DNA from: Salegentibacter sp.
Lineage (GTDB): Bacteria > Bacteroidota > Bacteroidia > Flavobacteriales > Flavobacteriaceae
DNA length: 13,169 bases
NCBI GenBank assembly: GCA_024635815.1
Contig: JAGXIG010000043.1
Span: forward strand, 1 to 13,169
Direction of reading: 5' to 3'
Each line of letters begins with the position of its first letter. Within the stretch, counting starts at the first letter, position 1. Shown one piece after another: positions 1 through 7,701 of this stretch. The position numbers and the translations under genes are program-made. The notes below the pieces were generated by a model. It worked only from the letters and a program-made list of their open reading frames with translations, ran no database searches and was not told where the DNA came from.

Positions 1-912
1 CAAAAATCCCTGAAAGAACTTTTTATTCCTTATGCTGAAAATGAATTTGTAGATCAAATTTCACATAAAACTACTACGTCAACTGCCGAAAAACTAAATA
101 AACTTGGCTATAATGTACAGGTGAATCCACGGGAGATTAATTTGTTTTATTTGTACAATGGTTTACGTGAGCGCATTATAGAACGCGAGGGCGAGTATTT
201 TGTACACGAAACAGAAATACAATGGAGTAAAGAAGAAATCCTTAAAGAATTAAAGGATTTCCCCGAACGTTTTAGTCCAAATGTAATGTTACGACCTTTG
301 TATCAGGAAGTAATCTTACCCAATCTTTGTTATATAGGTGGCGGGGGAGAAATCGCCTATTGGCTGGAATTAAAAGATTATTTTGAAGCCGAGAATGTTG
401 TTTTTCCGGTTTTATTGCTTCGGAATTCGGCTTTAATTCAATCAGAAAAACTGGATAAAAAGCGTGAAAAACTAAATGTTTCAAACAAAGAATTATTCCT
501 GAAGCAACACGAGCTTATCAATAGAAAAGTTCGGCAAATATCGAATATAGATATTGATTTTTCCAAACAAAAGGAACATTTGGTTGAGCAATTTCAGCAA
601 ATGTACGAGCTGGCCGAGCAAACTGATAAGTCCTTCATTGGTGCGGTAAAAGCCCAGGAAGTAAAACAATTAAAAGGCCTCGACAATTTAGAAAAACGTC
701 TTTTAAAAGCCCAAAAACGTAAACTGGAAGATGAGGTAAGTAGAATTGCCGAACTTCAGAATGAGCTTTTTCCCAATAAAGGCTTACAGGAAAGGCAAAC
801 CAATTTTTCAGAAATTTATGCCGAATATGGCTCGGAACTGATTTCAGTATTATTAAAGGAATTAGACCCGCTACAGGCGGAATTTAAAATTTTGACTTTT
901 GGAAAAGAATAA
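1..912 (+). CDS. bshC: Bacillithiol synthase BshC (putative cysteine-adding enzyme), 3' part only
   Basis: The frame is open from base 1 to a TAA at 910-912, so 303 C-terminal residues are visible and the start lies off the left edge. BshC proteins are usually about 530 residues. The GTG at 121 is internal, because the frame upstream of it stays open and reads naturally. The family signature LRPLYQE..LPNLCYIGGGGEIAYW is present around visible residues 97-120, followed by FPVLLLRNSALI. After that comes a charged helical stretch rich in Lys, Glu and Gln (about residues 145-245), matching the coiled coil of BshC. By family knowledge BshC adds cysteine to glucosaminyl-malate in the last step of bacillithiol synthesis in the cytoplasm. 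The next gene starts one base after the stop, which suggests translational coupling. Identification is by motif recognition only. Confidence 0.9.
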   Translation, partial: QKSLKELFIPYAENEFVDQISHKTTTSTAEKLNKLGYNVQVNPREINLFYLYNGLRERIIEREGEYFVHETEIQWSKEEILKELKDFPERFSPNVMLRPLYQEVILPNLCYIGGGGEIAYWLELKDYFEAENVVFPVLLLRNSALIQSEKLDKKREKLNVSNKELFLKQHELINRKVRQISNIDIDFSKQKEHLVEQFQQMYELAEQTDKSFIGAVKAQEVKQLKGLDNLEKRLLKAQKRKLEDEVSRIAELQNELFPNKGLQERQTNFSEIYAEYGSELISVLLKELDPLQAEFKILTFGKE

Positions 913-913
913 A

Positions 914-2278
914 ATGCATAGCATAGATATGGATTTGGTGGAAATGACGCTGGACGTTATGAAATATACCATAGACCGTATCTCCAATATTACTCCCGAA
1001 ATGGGAGCCCCGAAGAAGGAAGAAGAATTATTTAGAATTGTCGGTGAGACCGTTACCCCGGAAGGAATTGGCGGCGAGAATGCTTTTCAACTATTTCGGG
1101 ATGTTTTGGTGAAAGCCACGGTGCCCATAGATCATCCACGACATTTGGCTTTTGTACCGGCGGCACCAACCCGGGCTGCAATTATGTTCGATTTGGTGAC
1201 TTCTGCCTCAAGTATTCACGGAGCCTATTGGATGGAAGGTGCCGGCGGAATATTTTGTGAAAACCAGGCGATGAAATGGCTGGTTTCGCTTACAGGTTTA
1301 CCGGAAGGCGCTTTTGGCGTGTTCACCAGTGGTGGTACAGCGGCAAATCTTTCGGCTATGGTGGCTGCTCGTGAAGAATGGCGTGCCCGCGATAGTCAGA
1401 ATGTAGGCAAAAAAGCTTTATTGCTTACTTCCCATGGAGCACATAGTTCCATACAGGCGATGGCAAAAGTAATTGATGCCGATGTGGTGATGATAGATTG
1501 TGAAGAAGAAAATCTTACGGGCCGGGAATTGCAAAATGCGATTAACGAACTGGAGGAAAAAGACAGAAACCGACTTTTTGCTGTGGTTGCCACCGGTGGT
1601 ACTACAAATGCAGGAATTATAGATCAATTAGATACTATTGCTGATGTTTGTGTAAAAGAAAAGGTTTGGTTTCACGTAGATTGCGCTTATGGGGGTGGGG
1701 CTTTGGCCGCACCATCGGTTAGGCATTTGTTTAACGGGATTGAGCTTGCCGATAGTATTACGATAGACCCGCATAAATGGTTGTTTTCACCATACGATTG
1801 CGGAGCAGTAATATATAAGGATTTAGAACTAGCCAAAAATGCCCATTCTCAAAAAGGTGCATACCTGGAAATATTTAAAGATACAGGTGCCGAAGGTTTT
1901 AACCCGGCCGATTATCAAATTCAGTTAACCCGCCGAATAAGAGGGATGCCTCTTTGGTTTTCTTTAGCAATGCACGGTACCAACAAATACCGACAAGCCA
2001 TTGAAACCGGAATTTCCCTGGCACAAATTGCCGCTAAAAAGATTGAACTACGAGAAAACCTAGAACTGGTAAGACCCGCAAGTTTATCCGTAGTTTTATT
2101 CCGAAGAAAGGGTTGGACGCCTGAACAGTATAGAGATTGGACCTATAAAAATCATCGTGATGGTTTAGCTTTGGTAACACCAACCAGCTGGAAAAAAGAA
2201 ACCGTGATTCGTTTCTGTTTTATAAATCCGGATACTACAGAAGAGGATATTGATATGATTTTGGATACTTTGGGTTAA
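914..2278 (+). CDS. Group II pyridoxal-phosphate-dependent amino acid decarboxylase, substrate unknown
   Basis: A 454-residue protein starting at the ATG at 914, one base after the bshC stop. A TTG at 899 would add five residues but lies inside bshC and is less likely. The order of motifs fits the aromatic-L-amino-acid/glutamate decarboxylase family (fold type I): HPRHLAFVPAAPT near the N-terminus, TSGGTAANLSAM for phosphate binding, HVDCAYGGG with Asp256 placed to contact the PLP ring nitrogen, and DPHKWLF with Lys288 as the Schiff-base lysine. Cytoplasmic, with no signal peptide. The substrate cannot be read from the sequence; aromatic amino acids, 2,4-diaminobutyrate, glutamate and aspartate are all possible in this family. 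The tight link to bshC suggests co-expression but does not prove a role in bacillithiol metabolism. Confidence 0.9.
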   Translation: MHSIDMDLVEMTLDVMKYTIDRISNITPEMGAPKKEEELFRIVGETVTPEGIGGENAFQLFRDVLVKATVPIDHPRHLAFVPAAPTRAAIMFDLVTSASSIHGAYWMEGAGGIFCENQAMKWLVSLTGLPEGAFGVFTSGGTAANLSAMVAAREEWRARDSQNVGKKALLLTSHGAHSSIQAMAKVIDADVVMIDCEEENLTGRELQNAINELEEKDRNRLFAVVATGGTTNAGIIDQLDTIADVCVKEKVWFHVDCAYGGGALAAPSVRHLFNGIELADSITIDPHKWLFSPYDCGAVIYKDLELAKNAHSQKGAYLEIFKDTGAEGFNPADYQIQLTRRIRGMPLWFSLAMHGTNKYRQAIETGISLAQIAAKKIELRENLELVRPASLSVVLFRRKGWTPEQYRDWTYKNHRDGLALVTPTSWKKETVIRFCFINPDTTEEDIDMILDTLG

Positions 2279-2302
2279 GAATTTACCGAGAAGTTTATTG
2301 CC

Positions 2303-2329
2303 CGTCAAGCTGAACTTGTTTCAGCTTCT
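2303..2329 (+). repeat. Palindromic repeat, left copy of an inverted pair
   Basis: A 27-bp unit in the convergent gap after the decarboxylase gene. It contains AAGCTGAA (2307-2314) and TTCAGCTT (2320-2327) around a 5-nt loop, giving an 8-bp stem. Reverse-complemented, the unit matches the copy at 2356-2382 at 21 of 27 positions. Similar short palindromes of the GTCA..CTGAA...TTCAG type are, from memory, scattered between genes in many Bacteroidota genomes. It may act as a bidirectional terminator or as a REP-like element. Confidence 0.8.
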
Positions 2330-2355
2330 AACATTTGATTAATTGCGAAAATCTT

Positions 2356-2382
2356 AGATCCTGAAATAAATTCAGGATGACG
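2356..2382 (-). repeat. Palindromic repeat, right copy of an inverted pair
   Basis: The inverted partner of the unit at 2303-2329, separated from it by 26 bp. It contains ATCCTGAA (2358-2365) and TTCAGGAT (2371-2378) around a 5-nt loop, again an 8-bp stem. Four of the six differences from the left copy are paired changes that swap two stem base pairs and keep the stem intact; the other two fall in the loop. The arrangement resembles bacterial REP pairs (BIMEs), with no transposase gene in the window. Confidence 0.8.
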
Positions 2383-2405
2383 ATTAATTTTAAAGAAATC
2401 TTCCG

Positions 2406-3131
2406 TTAATCAATCTCATAATCTAACCGCATCGTAATTGATGCGGTTTTTCTTTTATCGGCGGTATTGTAGGCGCCGCTCCAGCTATAATCTTCGCCAC
2501 TGTTTTGACCTGTTATCTGAAAAACACCCATATTGGCATTTTTCAATTCACCTAAACTACCACCGCTATTTTTGGCAATACGTTCAGCTCTAAGTCGCGC
2601 ATCTTCGGTAGCTTTAGAGATCATTTCAATTTTTAGATCGGCGAGTTGGGTGTAATAATATCTTGGTGGGGTGGAGTTAAATTGCACTCCTTTATTCAAT
2701 AATTCGGTGATTTCCCGGGCAACGGCTTCAACCAGTTCTACGTCATTGGCTTCAATCTTTACGCTTTGGGTAAGCTGGTAGCCCTGAAAGATGCTCCCAA
2801 CATAATTGCCGTTCTGGTATTGATTTTCTCGTTGCTCTGCAGTTTGCACCGAATTGAAAACAAAATTTTCTTCATCGATTCCTTTTCCGATAAGATAAGT
2901 TCTCACGGTCTCCTTGTCGCTGTTTAAGTCATTGTAAGCCTGTTCCAGGTTGGAGCTCATCCGGCTAAAACTACCTTCCCAAACAATAAGGTCTGAAGTG
3001 AAATTTTCGCTCCCGGAGCCAGTTACTGAGATCACGCCGTCGGGATTGGCACGGCTTTCATAAGATTCTCCGAGAAACCAGGCTGCAAGCACAATCGCGA
3101 TGGCAAAAATTATGGCACTTAGATATTTCAT
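2406..3131 (-). CDS. SIMPL (DUF541) domain protein, membrane-anchored
   Basis: A 241-residue protein. Residues about 4-20 form one hydrophobic segment (signal anchor or signal peptide) with no lipobox cysteine, so the rest should be periplasmic. The remainder fits the SIMPL/DUF541 fold: an early ISVTGSGSENF strand, the long helix around LEQAYNDLNSDKETV, and a C-terminal half with YYYTQLADLK, ATEDARLRAERIA and the family-typical MGVFQITGQNS, ending in a strand rich in alternating hydrophobic residues. The biochemical role of SIMPL proteins is poorly defined; members have been linked to outer membrane integrity and oxidative stress. It is convergent to the decarboxylase gene and divergent from guaA, with only 84 bp between the two ATGs. 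A near-consensus -7 box, TATCTTTA, lies on the - strand at 3155-3162. Confidence 0.88.
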   Translation of the reverse strand: MKYLSAIIFAIAIVLAAWFLGESYESRANPDGVISVTGSGSENFTSDLIVWEGSFSRMSSNLEQAYNDLNSDKETVRTYLIGKGIDEENFVFNSVQTAEQRENQYQNGNYVGSIFQGYQLTQSVKIEANDVELVEAVAREITELLNKGVQFNSTPPRYYYTQLADLKIEMISKATEDARLRAERIAKNSGGSLGELKNANMGVFQITGQNSGEDYSWSGAYNTADKRKTASITMRLDYEID

Positions 3132-3161
3132 TTTGTGAAAAAGATTGGTCAGAATAAAGAT

Positions 3162-3188
3162 ATAAAATAAACCCGCTGGTTATTTTAT
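3162..3188. promoter_or_regulatory. AT-rich dyad in the divergent gap between the SIMPL gene and guaA
   Basis: The left arm (3162-3173, ending AAACC) and right arm (3178-3188, beginning GGTTA) pair for 11 bp with one bulged A around the loop CGCT. It sits between the two divergent genes and its right edge overlaps a TAnnTTTG box. It could be an operator or merely a chance dyad in AT-rich DNA. No regulator gene is adjacent. Confidence 0.35.
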
Positions 3189-3212
3189 TTTTGCTTCAAA
3201 TTATTACTTTTG
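3186..3212 (+). promoter_or_regulatory. Candidate -7 boxes for guaA (TATTTTTG and TACTTTTG)
   Basis: Two matches to the Bacteroidota -7 consensus TAnnTTTG precede guaA, at 3186-3193 and 3205-3212. The first would start transcription around 3199 and give a short leader. The second would start at or inside the ATG, so it is less likely. Neither has a clear TTG -33 element at the expected spacing, so the assignment is tentative. Confidence 0.45.
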
Positions 3213-3215
3213 CCT

Positions 3216-4748
3216 ATGCAAAAAAACGTACTCATTTTAGACTTTGGCTCGCAGTACACGCAACTGATTGCAAGGCGTGTAAGGGAACTTAATATTTACT
3301 GCGAAATTTATCCTTTTAACAAAATTCCAGATGATATTTCCAGTTTTAAAGCGGTGATCCTTTCGGGGAGTCCGTTTTCTGTTCGGGGAGACAATGCCCC
3401 GCATCCCGATTTATCCAAGATTCGTGGAAAACTGCCAATTTTGGCCGTTTGTTATGGAGCTCAGTATTTTGCCCATTTTCACGGCGGAAAAGTAGAAGCT
3501 TCTGAAACCCGTGAGTATGGAAGGGCAAATCTTTCGGTTATAAAAGATGCGGAACCGCTTTTTGAGGGAATTATGGAAAATTCCCAGGTTTGGATGAGCC
3601 ATAGCGATACCATTAAAGAGTTACCAACCAACAGTGTGAGAATTGCCAGTACCACCGATGTGTTAAACGCAGCTTACAGAATTGAAGGCGAGCAAACCTT
3701 CGCCATTCAGTTTCATCCAGAAGTTTACCATTCTACCGATGGAAAACAACTGTTAGAAAACTTTTTGGTGAAAATCGCCGGAGTAGCACAAACCTGGACG
3801 CCGGGTAAATTTGTTGATTTAACGGTTTCAGAATTAAAAGAAAAAATAGGCGACGATAAAGTCGTCCTTGGTTTAAGTGGCGGCGTGGATTCCAGCGTAG
3901 CAGCGGTTTTATTGCATAAAGCCATCGGTAAAAACCTGTATTGCATCTTTGTAAACAATGGTTTGCTTCGTAAGAATGAATTCGATAGCGTTTTGCACCA
4001 GTATAAAGATATGGGTTTAAATGTGAAGGGGGTTGATGCTTCGGCACGATTTCTGGATGCCCTTGCTGGTATAAGCGATCCTGAAGATAAACGAAAAGCT
4101 ATTGGGAATGCTTTTATTGAAGTTTTTGATGATGAAGCGCACCAAATTAAAGATGTTACTTATTTAGCTCAGGGAACAATTTATCCCGATGTTATTGAGT
4201 CAGTTTCGGTAAATGGCGGGCCCTCAGCAACTATAAAATCTCACCACAATGTTGGTGGATTACCAGATTTTATGAAACTGAAAATTGTAGAGCCTTTAAA
4301 AATGCTCTTTAAAGATGAAGTACGAAGAGTAGGTGCCGAAATGGGGATTGATAAGGAATTATTGGGTAGACACCCATTTCCAGGACCGGGACTTGCAATT
4401 AGGATTCTTGGAGATATTACCGCTGAAAAAGTACGTATTTTACAGGAAGTAGATCATATCTTTATTCAGGGACTTAGGGACTGGATGTTATATGATAAAG
4501 TTTGGCAGGCTGGTGCTATTTTGCTCCCGGTAAGCTCCGTAGGAGTTATGGGAGATGAGCGTACTTACGAAAAAGTAGTGGCGCTGAGAGCGGTAGAATC
4601 TACTGATGGAATGACGGCAGACTGGGTGAATTTACCTTACGAATTTTTGCAAAAAACCTCGAATACTATAATAAATCGGGTTAAAGGCGTTAATAGAGTA
4701 GTGTATGATATAAGCTCAAAACCACCGGCTACCATCGAATGGGAATAA
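3216..4748 (+). CDS. guaA: GMP synthase (glutamine-hydrolysing)
   Basis: A 510-residue protein from the ATG at 3216. The in-frame TTG at 3210 is rejected because it is the end of a promoter-like box and adds only MP. It catalyses XMP + ATP + glutamine to GMP in the cytoplasm. The N-terminal class I glutamine amidotransferase domain (about 1-190) has the nucleophile Cys79 in AVCYGAQ and the His167/Glu169 pair in QFHPEVYHS. The ATP pyrophosphatase domain follows, with the P-loop SGGVDS at 221-226. The C-terminal dimerisation domain includes [10 protein letters not shown] and ends with the conserved PPATIEWE. Length fits the family (E. coli 525). All catalytic residues are present. Four genes follow-on in the same direction may share its transcript: the next begins 40 bp downstream. 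Confidence 0.98.
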   Translation: MQKNVLILDFGSQYTQLIARRVRELNIYCEIYPFNKIPDDISSFKAVILSGSPFSVRGDNAPHPDLSKIRGKLPILAVCYGAQYFAHFHGGKVEASETREYGRANLSVIKDAEPLFEGIMENSQVWMSHSDTIKELPTNSVRIASTTDVLNAAYRIEGEQTFAIQFHPEVYHSTDGKQLLENFLVKIAGVAQTWTPGKFVDLTVSELKEKIGDDKVVLGLSGGVDSSVAAVLLHKAIGKNLYCIFVNNGLLRKNEFDSVLHQYKDMGLNVKGVDASARFLDALAGISDPEDKRKAIGNAFIEVFDDEAHQIKDVTYLAQGTIYPDVIESVSVNGGPSATIKSHHNVGGLPDFMKLKIVEPLKMLFKDEVRRVGAEMGIDKELLGRHPFPGPGLAIRILGDITAEKVRILQEVDHIFIQGLRDWMLYDKVWQAGAILLPVSSVGVMGDERTYEKVVALRAVESTDGMTADWVNLPYEFLQKTSNTIINRVKGVNRVVYDISSKPPATIEWE

Positions 4749-4760
4749 ATATTGAGCTTA

Positions 4761-4787
4761 ATTAAACCCTCATTGAGGGATTAAACC
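4761..4787 (+). other. Small hairpin flanked by 8-nt direct repeats between guaA and the LysM gene
   Basis: CCCTC (4767-4771) pairs with GAGGG (4775-4779) over a 3-nt loop. The direct repeat ATTAAACC occurs at 4761-4768 and 4780-4787, on both sides. There is no T-run, so it is unlikely to be a strong terminator. It could be a processing or weak attenuation site between guaA and the downstream genes. Confidence 0.4.
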
Positions 4788-4788
4788 A

Positions 4789-6774
4789 ATGAATATGAAA
4801 TACCTTTTAATTGTTTGTTTTTTATTTCAGCTGTCTACTCTTTCGGCATCAGCCCAGGAATTTAAATACCATACGGTAGAAGCCGGGGAAACTGTTTACA
4901 GCATCGCTAAAGCTTATAATATTTCAGAAGAAGCGATCTATAAATACAATCCCGATGCTAAAGGCAATCTAGAGGTATCTTCAAAATTAGTGATCCCTTT
5001 AAGTGAAAAAGAAGAGCTTTCAGCAGAAAATGAAGATATTCAGTTCATCACGCACACGGTAAAGCGAAAAGAGACTTTGTACCGACTGTCTAAGGATTAC
5101 AATGTTGAAATTGACGAGATCAAGAGATTTAATAAGCACCTTTATTCCGAAGAATTACAACGTGGAGAGGAAATTTTGATTCCTCAGCCAAAACAAGGCG
5201 CTACAAATACAGAAATAACTTCTTCTGAAAATTTGAATCTCCCTGCTACTAATAAGCCACAAACTTCAGAAACCCGTGAGCACGTAGTTTTACCGAAAGA
5301 AACTAAATACGGGATTGCCCGTAAATATGGTCTTACTGTAAAAGAATTGGAAGAATTAAACCCAAAGGTAGATGTATTGCACCCCGGTGTAATGATACGT
5401 GTAGGGACCGATGTTTTAGACGAACCGGTAATCTTGACCGATGAGGTTTTTGAATTTTATGAGGTAAAACCTAAGGAAACTTTATTCGGACTTTCCCGAA
5501 AATTTGATGTTCCTCAGGATTCACTTATTTCTTTAAACCCTGCATTAGAGGATGGTTTAAAAATAGGAATGGTTTTAAAAGTTCCTAATAAAGGTGAAGG
5601 GGAGGGCAACCTTGCAGAAGGTGAAACCGAAGAATTAGCTGGTGAATATGAAAGTGAAGATGCTAATACAAGATTAGATCTTTCTAATAAATTAAGCAAT
5701 TTCAACACGAAAGAGCTTGTAGTCTTATTGCCATACAGCCTGAATAATATTGAAGGTGATTCTACATCAAATTATAAAGACGCAATTTTAGACGACCGTG
5801 TGTTGCGAATTTCCCTGGATTTTTATAGTGGTGTGCGAATGGCGGTTGAAGATGCAAAAAAACTTGGAATTTCTACTCAATTAAAAACCTATGATACTCG
5901 CAGAAGTGTTCAGGAAGTTACCAATATTATCAACTCCAACGATTTTAGGAATGTAGACGCAGTTATAGGACCGCTATTGCAGAATACCATTGAAGCTGCG
6001 GCCTCGAAGTTAACCCAATACAATGTTCCCGTGATAAGTCCTTTGTCTGATCGTGAAATGCGATCTTATCAAAATCTATTTCAGTCGCGTCCTACTAATG
6101 AAATTATGAAGAACGCAATGTTCGATTACCTGGAAAGGAACGCGATTGGCAAAAATGTAATTATTATTGCTGATGGCGCTAAAAATCAGGTGAAAAACGA
6201 GCTTATCCAAATCTTACCGGATTCACGGGTTATTTTACCTTCTGAAGCATATTTAAGCGCTGAAAAAATTGAAGATCATCTTTCTGAAACCCAGGAAAAC
6301 TGGATAATCCTTGAATCTTCAAACATAGGTTTACTTAGTAGCGCCACTTCAGCATTAAACCGTTTGGCCAGAGATCACCAAATTAAATTATTTACCACTG
6401 AGAGGAATAGCGGTTTTGAAGATGATATTGTAGATAACCAGCACTTAGGTCGACTAAATTTCCATTATCCTTCGGTAGACAAGGAATTCGGTACAACTTC
6501 TTCTGATGAATTCATAGAAAATTATAAGGAAGAATTCGATATGATTCCTAATCAATATGTGATTAGAGGTTATGACCTAACGATGGATGTGTTGTTGAGA
6601 CTTGCTTCTTCTAAAGACCTATATGAGTCATTCGAAAAGCATAGAGGTTTTACTGAATATCACGAGAATAAATTTCATTATTCCTCGAAACCCAATGGTG
6701 GTTTTTACAACGATGCGGTGTATATTATGACTTTAGATGAAGAACTTAATTTAAACGTGGCTAATGACCAGTAA
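4789..6774 (+). CDS. Secreted protein with four LysM domains and a type 1 periplasmic-binding-protein-like C-terminus
   Basis: A 661-residue protein; the start is ATG 4789 or ATG 4795, two codons later. Residues 1-22 are a type I signal peptide with likely cleavage at SA|QE. No lipobox is visible, so it should be a soluble periplasmic protein. Four LysM modules lie at about 27-70, 88-132, 164-206 and 223-266, each beginning with a ..V..(K/G)ET.Y.(I/L)... pattern and ending at a V.IP-like strand; by family knowledge they bind peptidoglycan glycan. An acidic Gly/Glu linker (267-300) leads to residues about 308-655, which read as a two-lobed Leu/Ile/Val-binding-like domain (LVVLLPYSLN, FYSGVRMAVEDAKK, VDAVIGPLL, NVPVISPLS). 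That layout recalls LpoA-type activators of peptidoglycan synthases, but this is inference. Its stop overlaps the next gene by 11 bp. Confidence 0.88.
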   Translation: MNMKYLLIVCFLFQLSTLSASAQEFKYHTVEAGETVYSIAKAYNISEEAIYKYNPDAKGNLEVSSKLVIPLSEKEELSAENEDIQFITHTVKRKETLYRLSKDYNVEIDEIKRFNKHLYSEELQRGEEILIPQPKQGATNTEITSSENLNLPATNKPQTSETREHVVLPKETKYGIARKYGLTVKELEELNPKVDVLHPGVMIRVGTDVLDEPVILTDEVFEFYEVKPKETLFGLSRKFDVPQDSLISLNPALEDGLKIGMVLKVPNKGEGEGNLAEGETEELAGEYESEDANTRLDLSNKLSNFNTKELVVLLPYSLNNIEGDSTSNYKDAILDDRVLRISLDFYSGVRMAVEDAKKLGISTQLKTYDTRRSVQEVTNIINSNDFRNVDAVIGPLLQNTIEAAASKLTQYNVPVISPLSDREMRSYQNLFQSRPTNEIMKNAMFDYLERNAIGKNVIIIADGAKNQVKNELIQILPDSRVILPSEAYLSAEKIEDHLSETQENWIILESSNIGLLSSATSALNRLARDHQIKLFTTERNSGFEDDIVDNQHLGRLNFHYPSVDKEFGTTSSDEFIENYKEEFDMIPNQYVIRGYDLTMDVLLRLASSKDLYESFEKHRGFTEYHENKFHYSSKPNGGFYNDAVYIMTLDEELNLNVANDQ

Positions 6775-7165
6775 AGTTATCTACACCGGAAGTTTAAGAA
6801 CCGAAGCCGAACATCTTAAAAGTGCTGCTAAAATCATTACTGATGCTCCCACCGACAACCACGGAAAAGGTGAGGCATTTTCTCCTACCGATACTGTGGC
6901 CACCGCTTTAGCGAGTTGTATGCTTACCGTTATGGGAATTAAGGCTGAAGATCTTAAACTGAATTTAAAAGGAACCACCGCCGAGGTCAATAAAACCATG
7001 GCTGCCAATCCAAGGCGAATTTCTAAGGTGGAGATTGCGATTACTTTTCCTGAAACTTATTCGGAAAAATCTCGCAAGATTCTTGAACATACTGCTAAAA
7101 CCTGTCCTGTGCTCCAGAGTCTCCATCCCGAAATGGAGAAGCTTGTTAGCTTTAATTACTTATGA
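6764..7165 (+). CDS. OsmC/Ohr-family protein (probable thiol peroxidase-like)
   Basis: A 133-residue cytoplasmic protein starting at the ATG inside the end of the LysM gene (11-bp overlap, translational coupling likely). The family motif SPTDTVATALASC carries the first cysteine, Cys52, at the start of the central helix, and the second, Cys114, is in KTCPVLQSL. The 62-residue spacing matches the reactive and resolving cysteines of OsmC/Ohr proteins, which reduce organic or fatty-acid hydroperoxides. The domain is short, single and complete. Whether it belongs to the OsmC, Ohr or YhfA-like branch cannot be decided by eye. Its TGA overlaps the next ATG as ATGA. Bacillithiol-producing cells often lack glutathione, so the reductant is not obvious. 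Confidence 0.92.
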   Translation: MTSKVIYTGSLRTEAEHLKSAAKIITDAPTDNHGKGEAFSPTDTVATALASCMLTVMGIKAEDLKLNLKGTTAEVNKTMAANPRRISKVEIAITFPETYSEKSRKILEHTAKTCPVLQSLHPEMEKLVSFNYL

Positions 7166-7701
7166 AGCTCTGCACATTCCTACTGATTTTTGTTTTAGCT
7201 GTTCCGGTTATGGCGCAGGAAAATGAAAAGCTAAGCTGGTATCAAGAAAAACCTTTAAGCTGGAGCGATTTTAAGGCAAGTCCTAAAAAACATCTTCCCT
7301 ACAAAGCCAACACCAACTCGGGATTATCTTTTTCATGGAATTCTACGGAAAGCATCAGTGGGATAGAACTTAATTATGAAGTTAGGAGTAATTTTTATAC
7401 CAACAGATCCTGGGTAAAGGAAATAGAAGAAGTAGATTATTTACTGGCGCACGAGCAATTGCATTTTGATATCACCGAATTACACGCCCGCAAACTTAGA
7501 AAAGCGCTGGAATCTTACGAGCCTAATGAAAAGATGAAAAAAGAACTGGATGCTATTTATTCTAAAGTTGAAAAACAGCGCCGCCAAATGCAAACGCAAT
7601 TTGATAAGGAAACAAATCACAGTATAAACAAAGAAGCCGAATTTAAATGGCGTGTGTTTATAAAGCAGGAATTAGATAAACTAAGCGAATTTTCCAACTA
7701 A
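7162..7701 (+). CDS. Secreted DUF922-like protein with HExxH metal-binding motif
   Basis: A 179-residue protein starting at an ATGA overlap with the OsmC gene. Residues 1-19 form a signal peptide ending VMAQ; Cys4 is too early to be a lipobox. The mature part begins with LSW...PLSWSDF, a pattern seen in DUF922 proteins, and carries LLAHEQLHFDI with His97, Glu98 and His101 forming HExxH. Glu106 or His108 could supply a further ligand. DUF922 members are described as putative zinc-dependent proteases, but activity is not established. The C-terminal third is a charged helix (about 118-175). It is the last gene of the cluster: its TAA overlaps the stop codon of the opposing flavoprotein gene, so no terminator fits between them. 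Confidence 0.82.
   Translation: MKLCTFLLIFVLAVPVMAQENEKLSWYQEKPLSWSDFKASPKKHLPYKANTNSGLSFSWNSTESISGIELNYEVRSNFYTNRSWVKEIEEVDYLLAHEQLHFDITELHARKLRKALESYEPNEKMKKELDAIYSKVEKQRRQMQTQFDKETNHSINKEAEFKWRVFIKQELDKLSEFSN

Noticed and set aside
121..123. GTG as the start of a short BshC-like protein
   Set aside because: The frame is open and protein-like from base 1; BshC is about 530 residues, so this is an edge-truncated gene.
3210..3215. TTG start two codons before the guaA ATG
   Set aside because: It is part of a promoter-like TACTTTTG box, and GuaA proteins normally begin close to the ILDFGSQ motif from the ATG.
3733..4047. A 104-residue - strand frame inside guaA
   Set aside because: Antisense shadow of the ATP-pyrophosphatase domain of guaA; composition is unlike a real protein.
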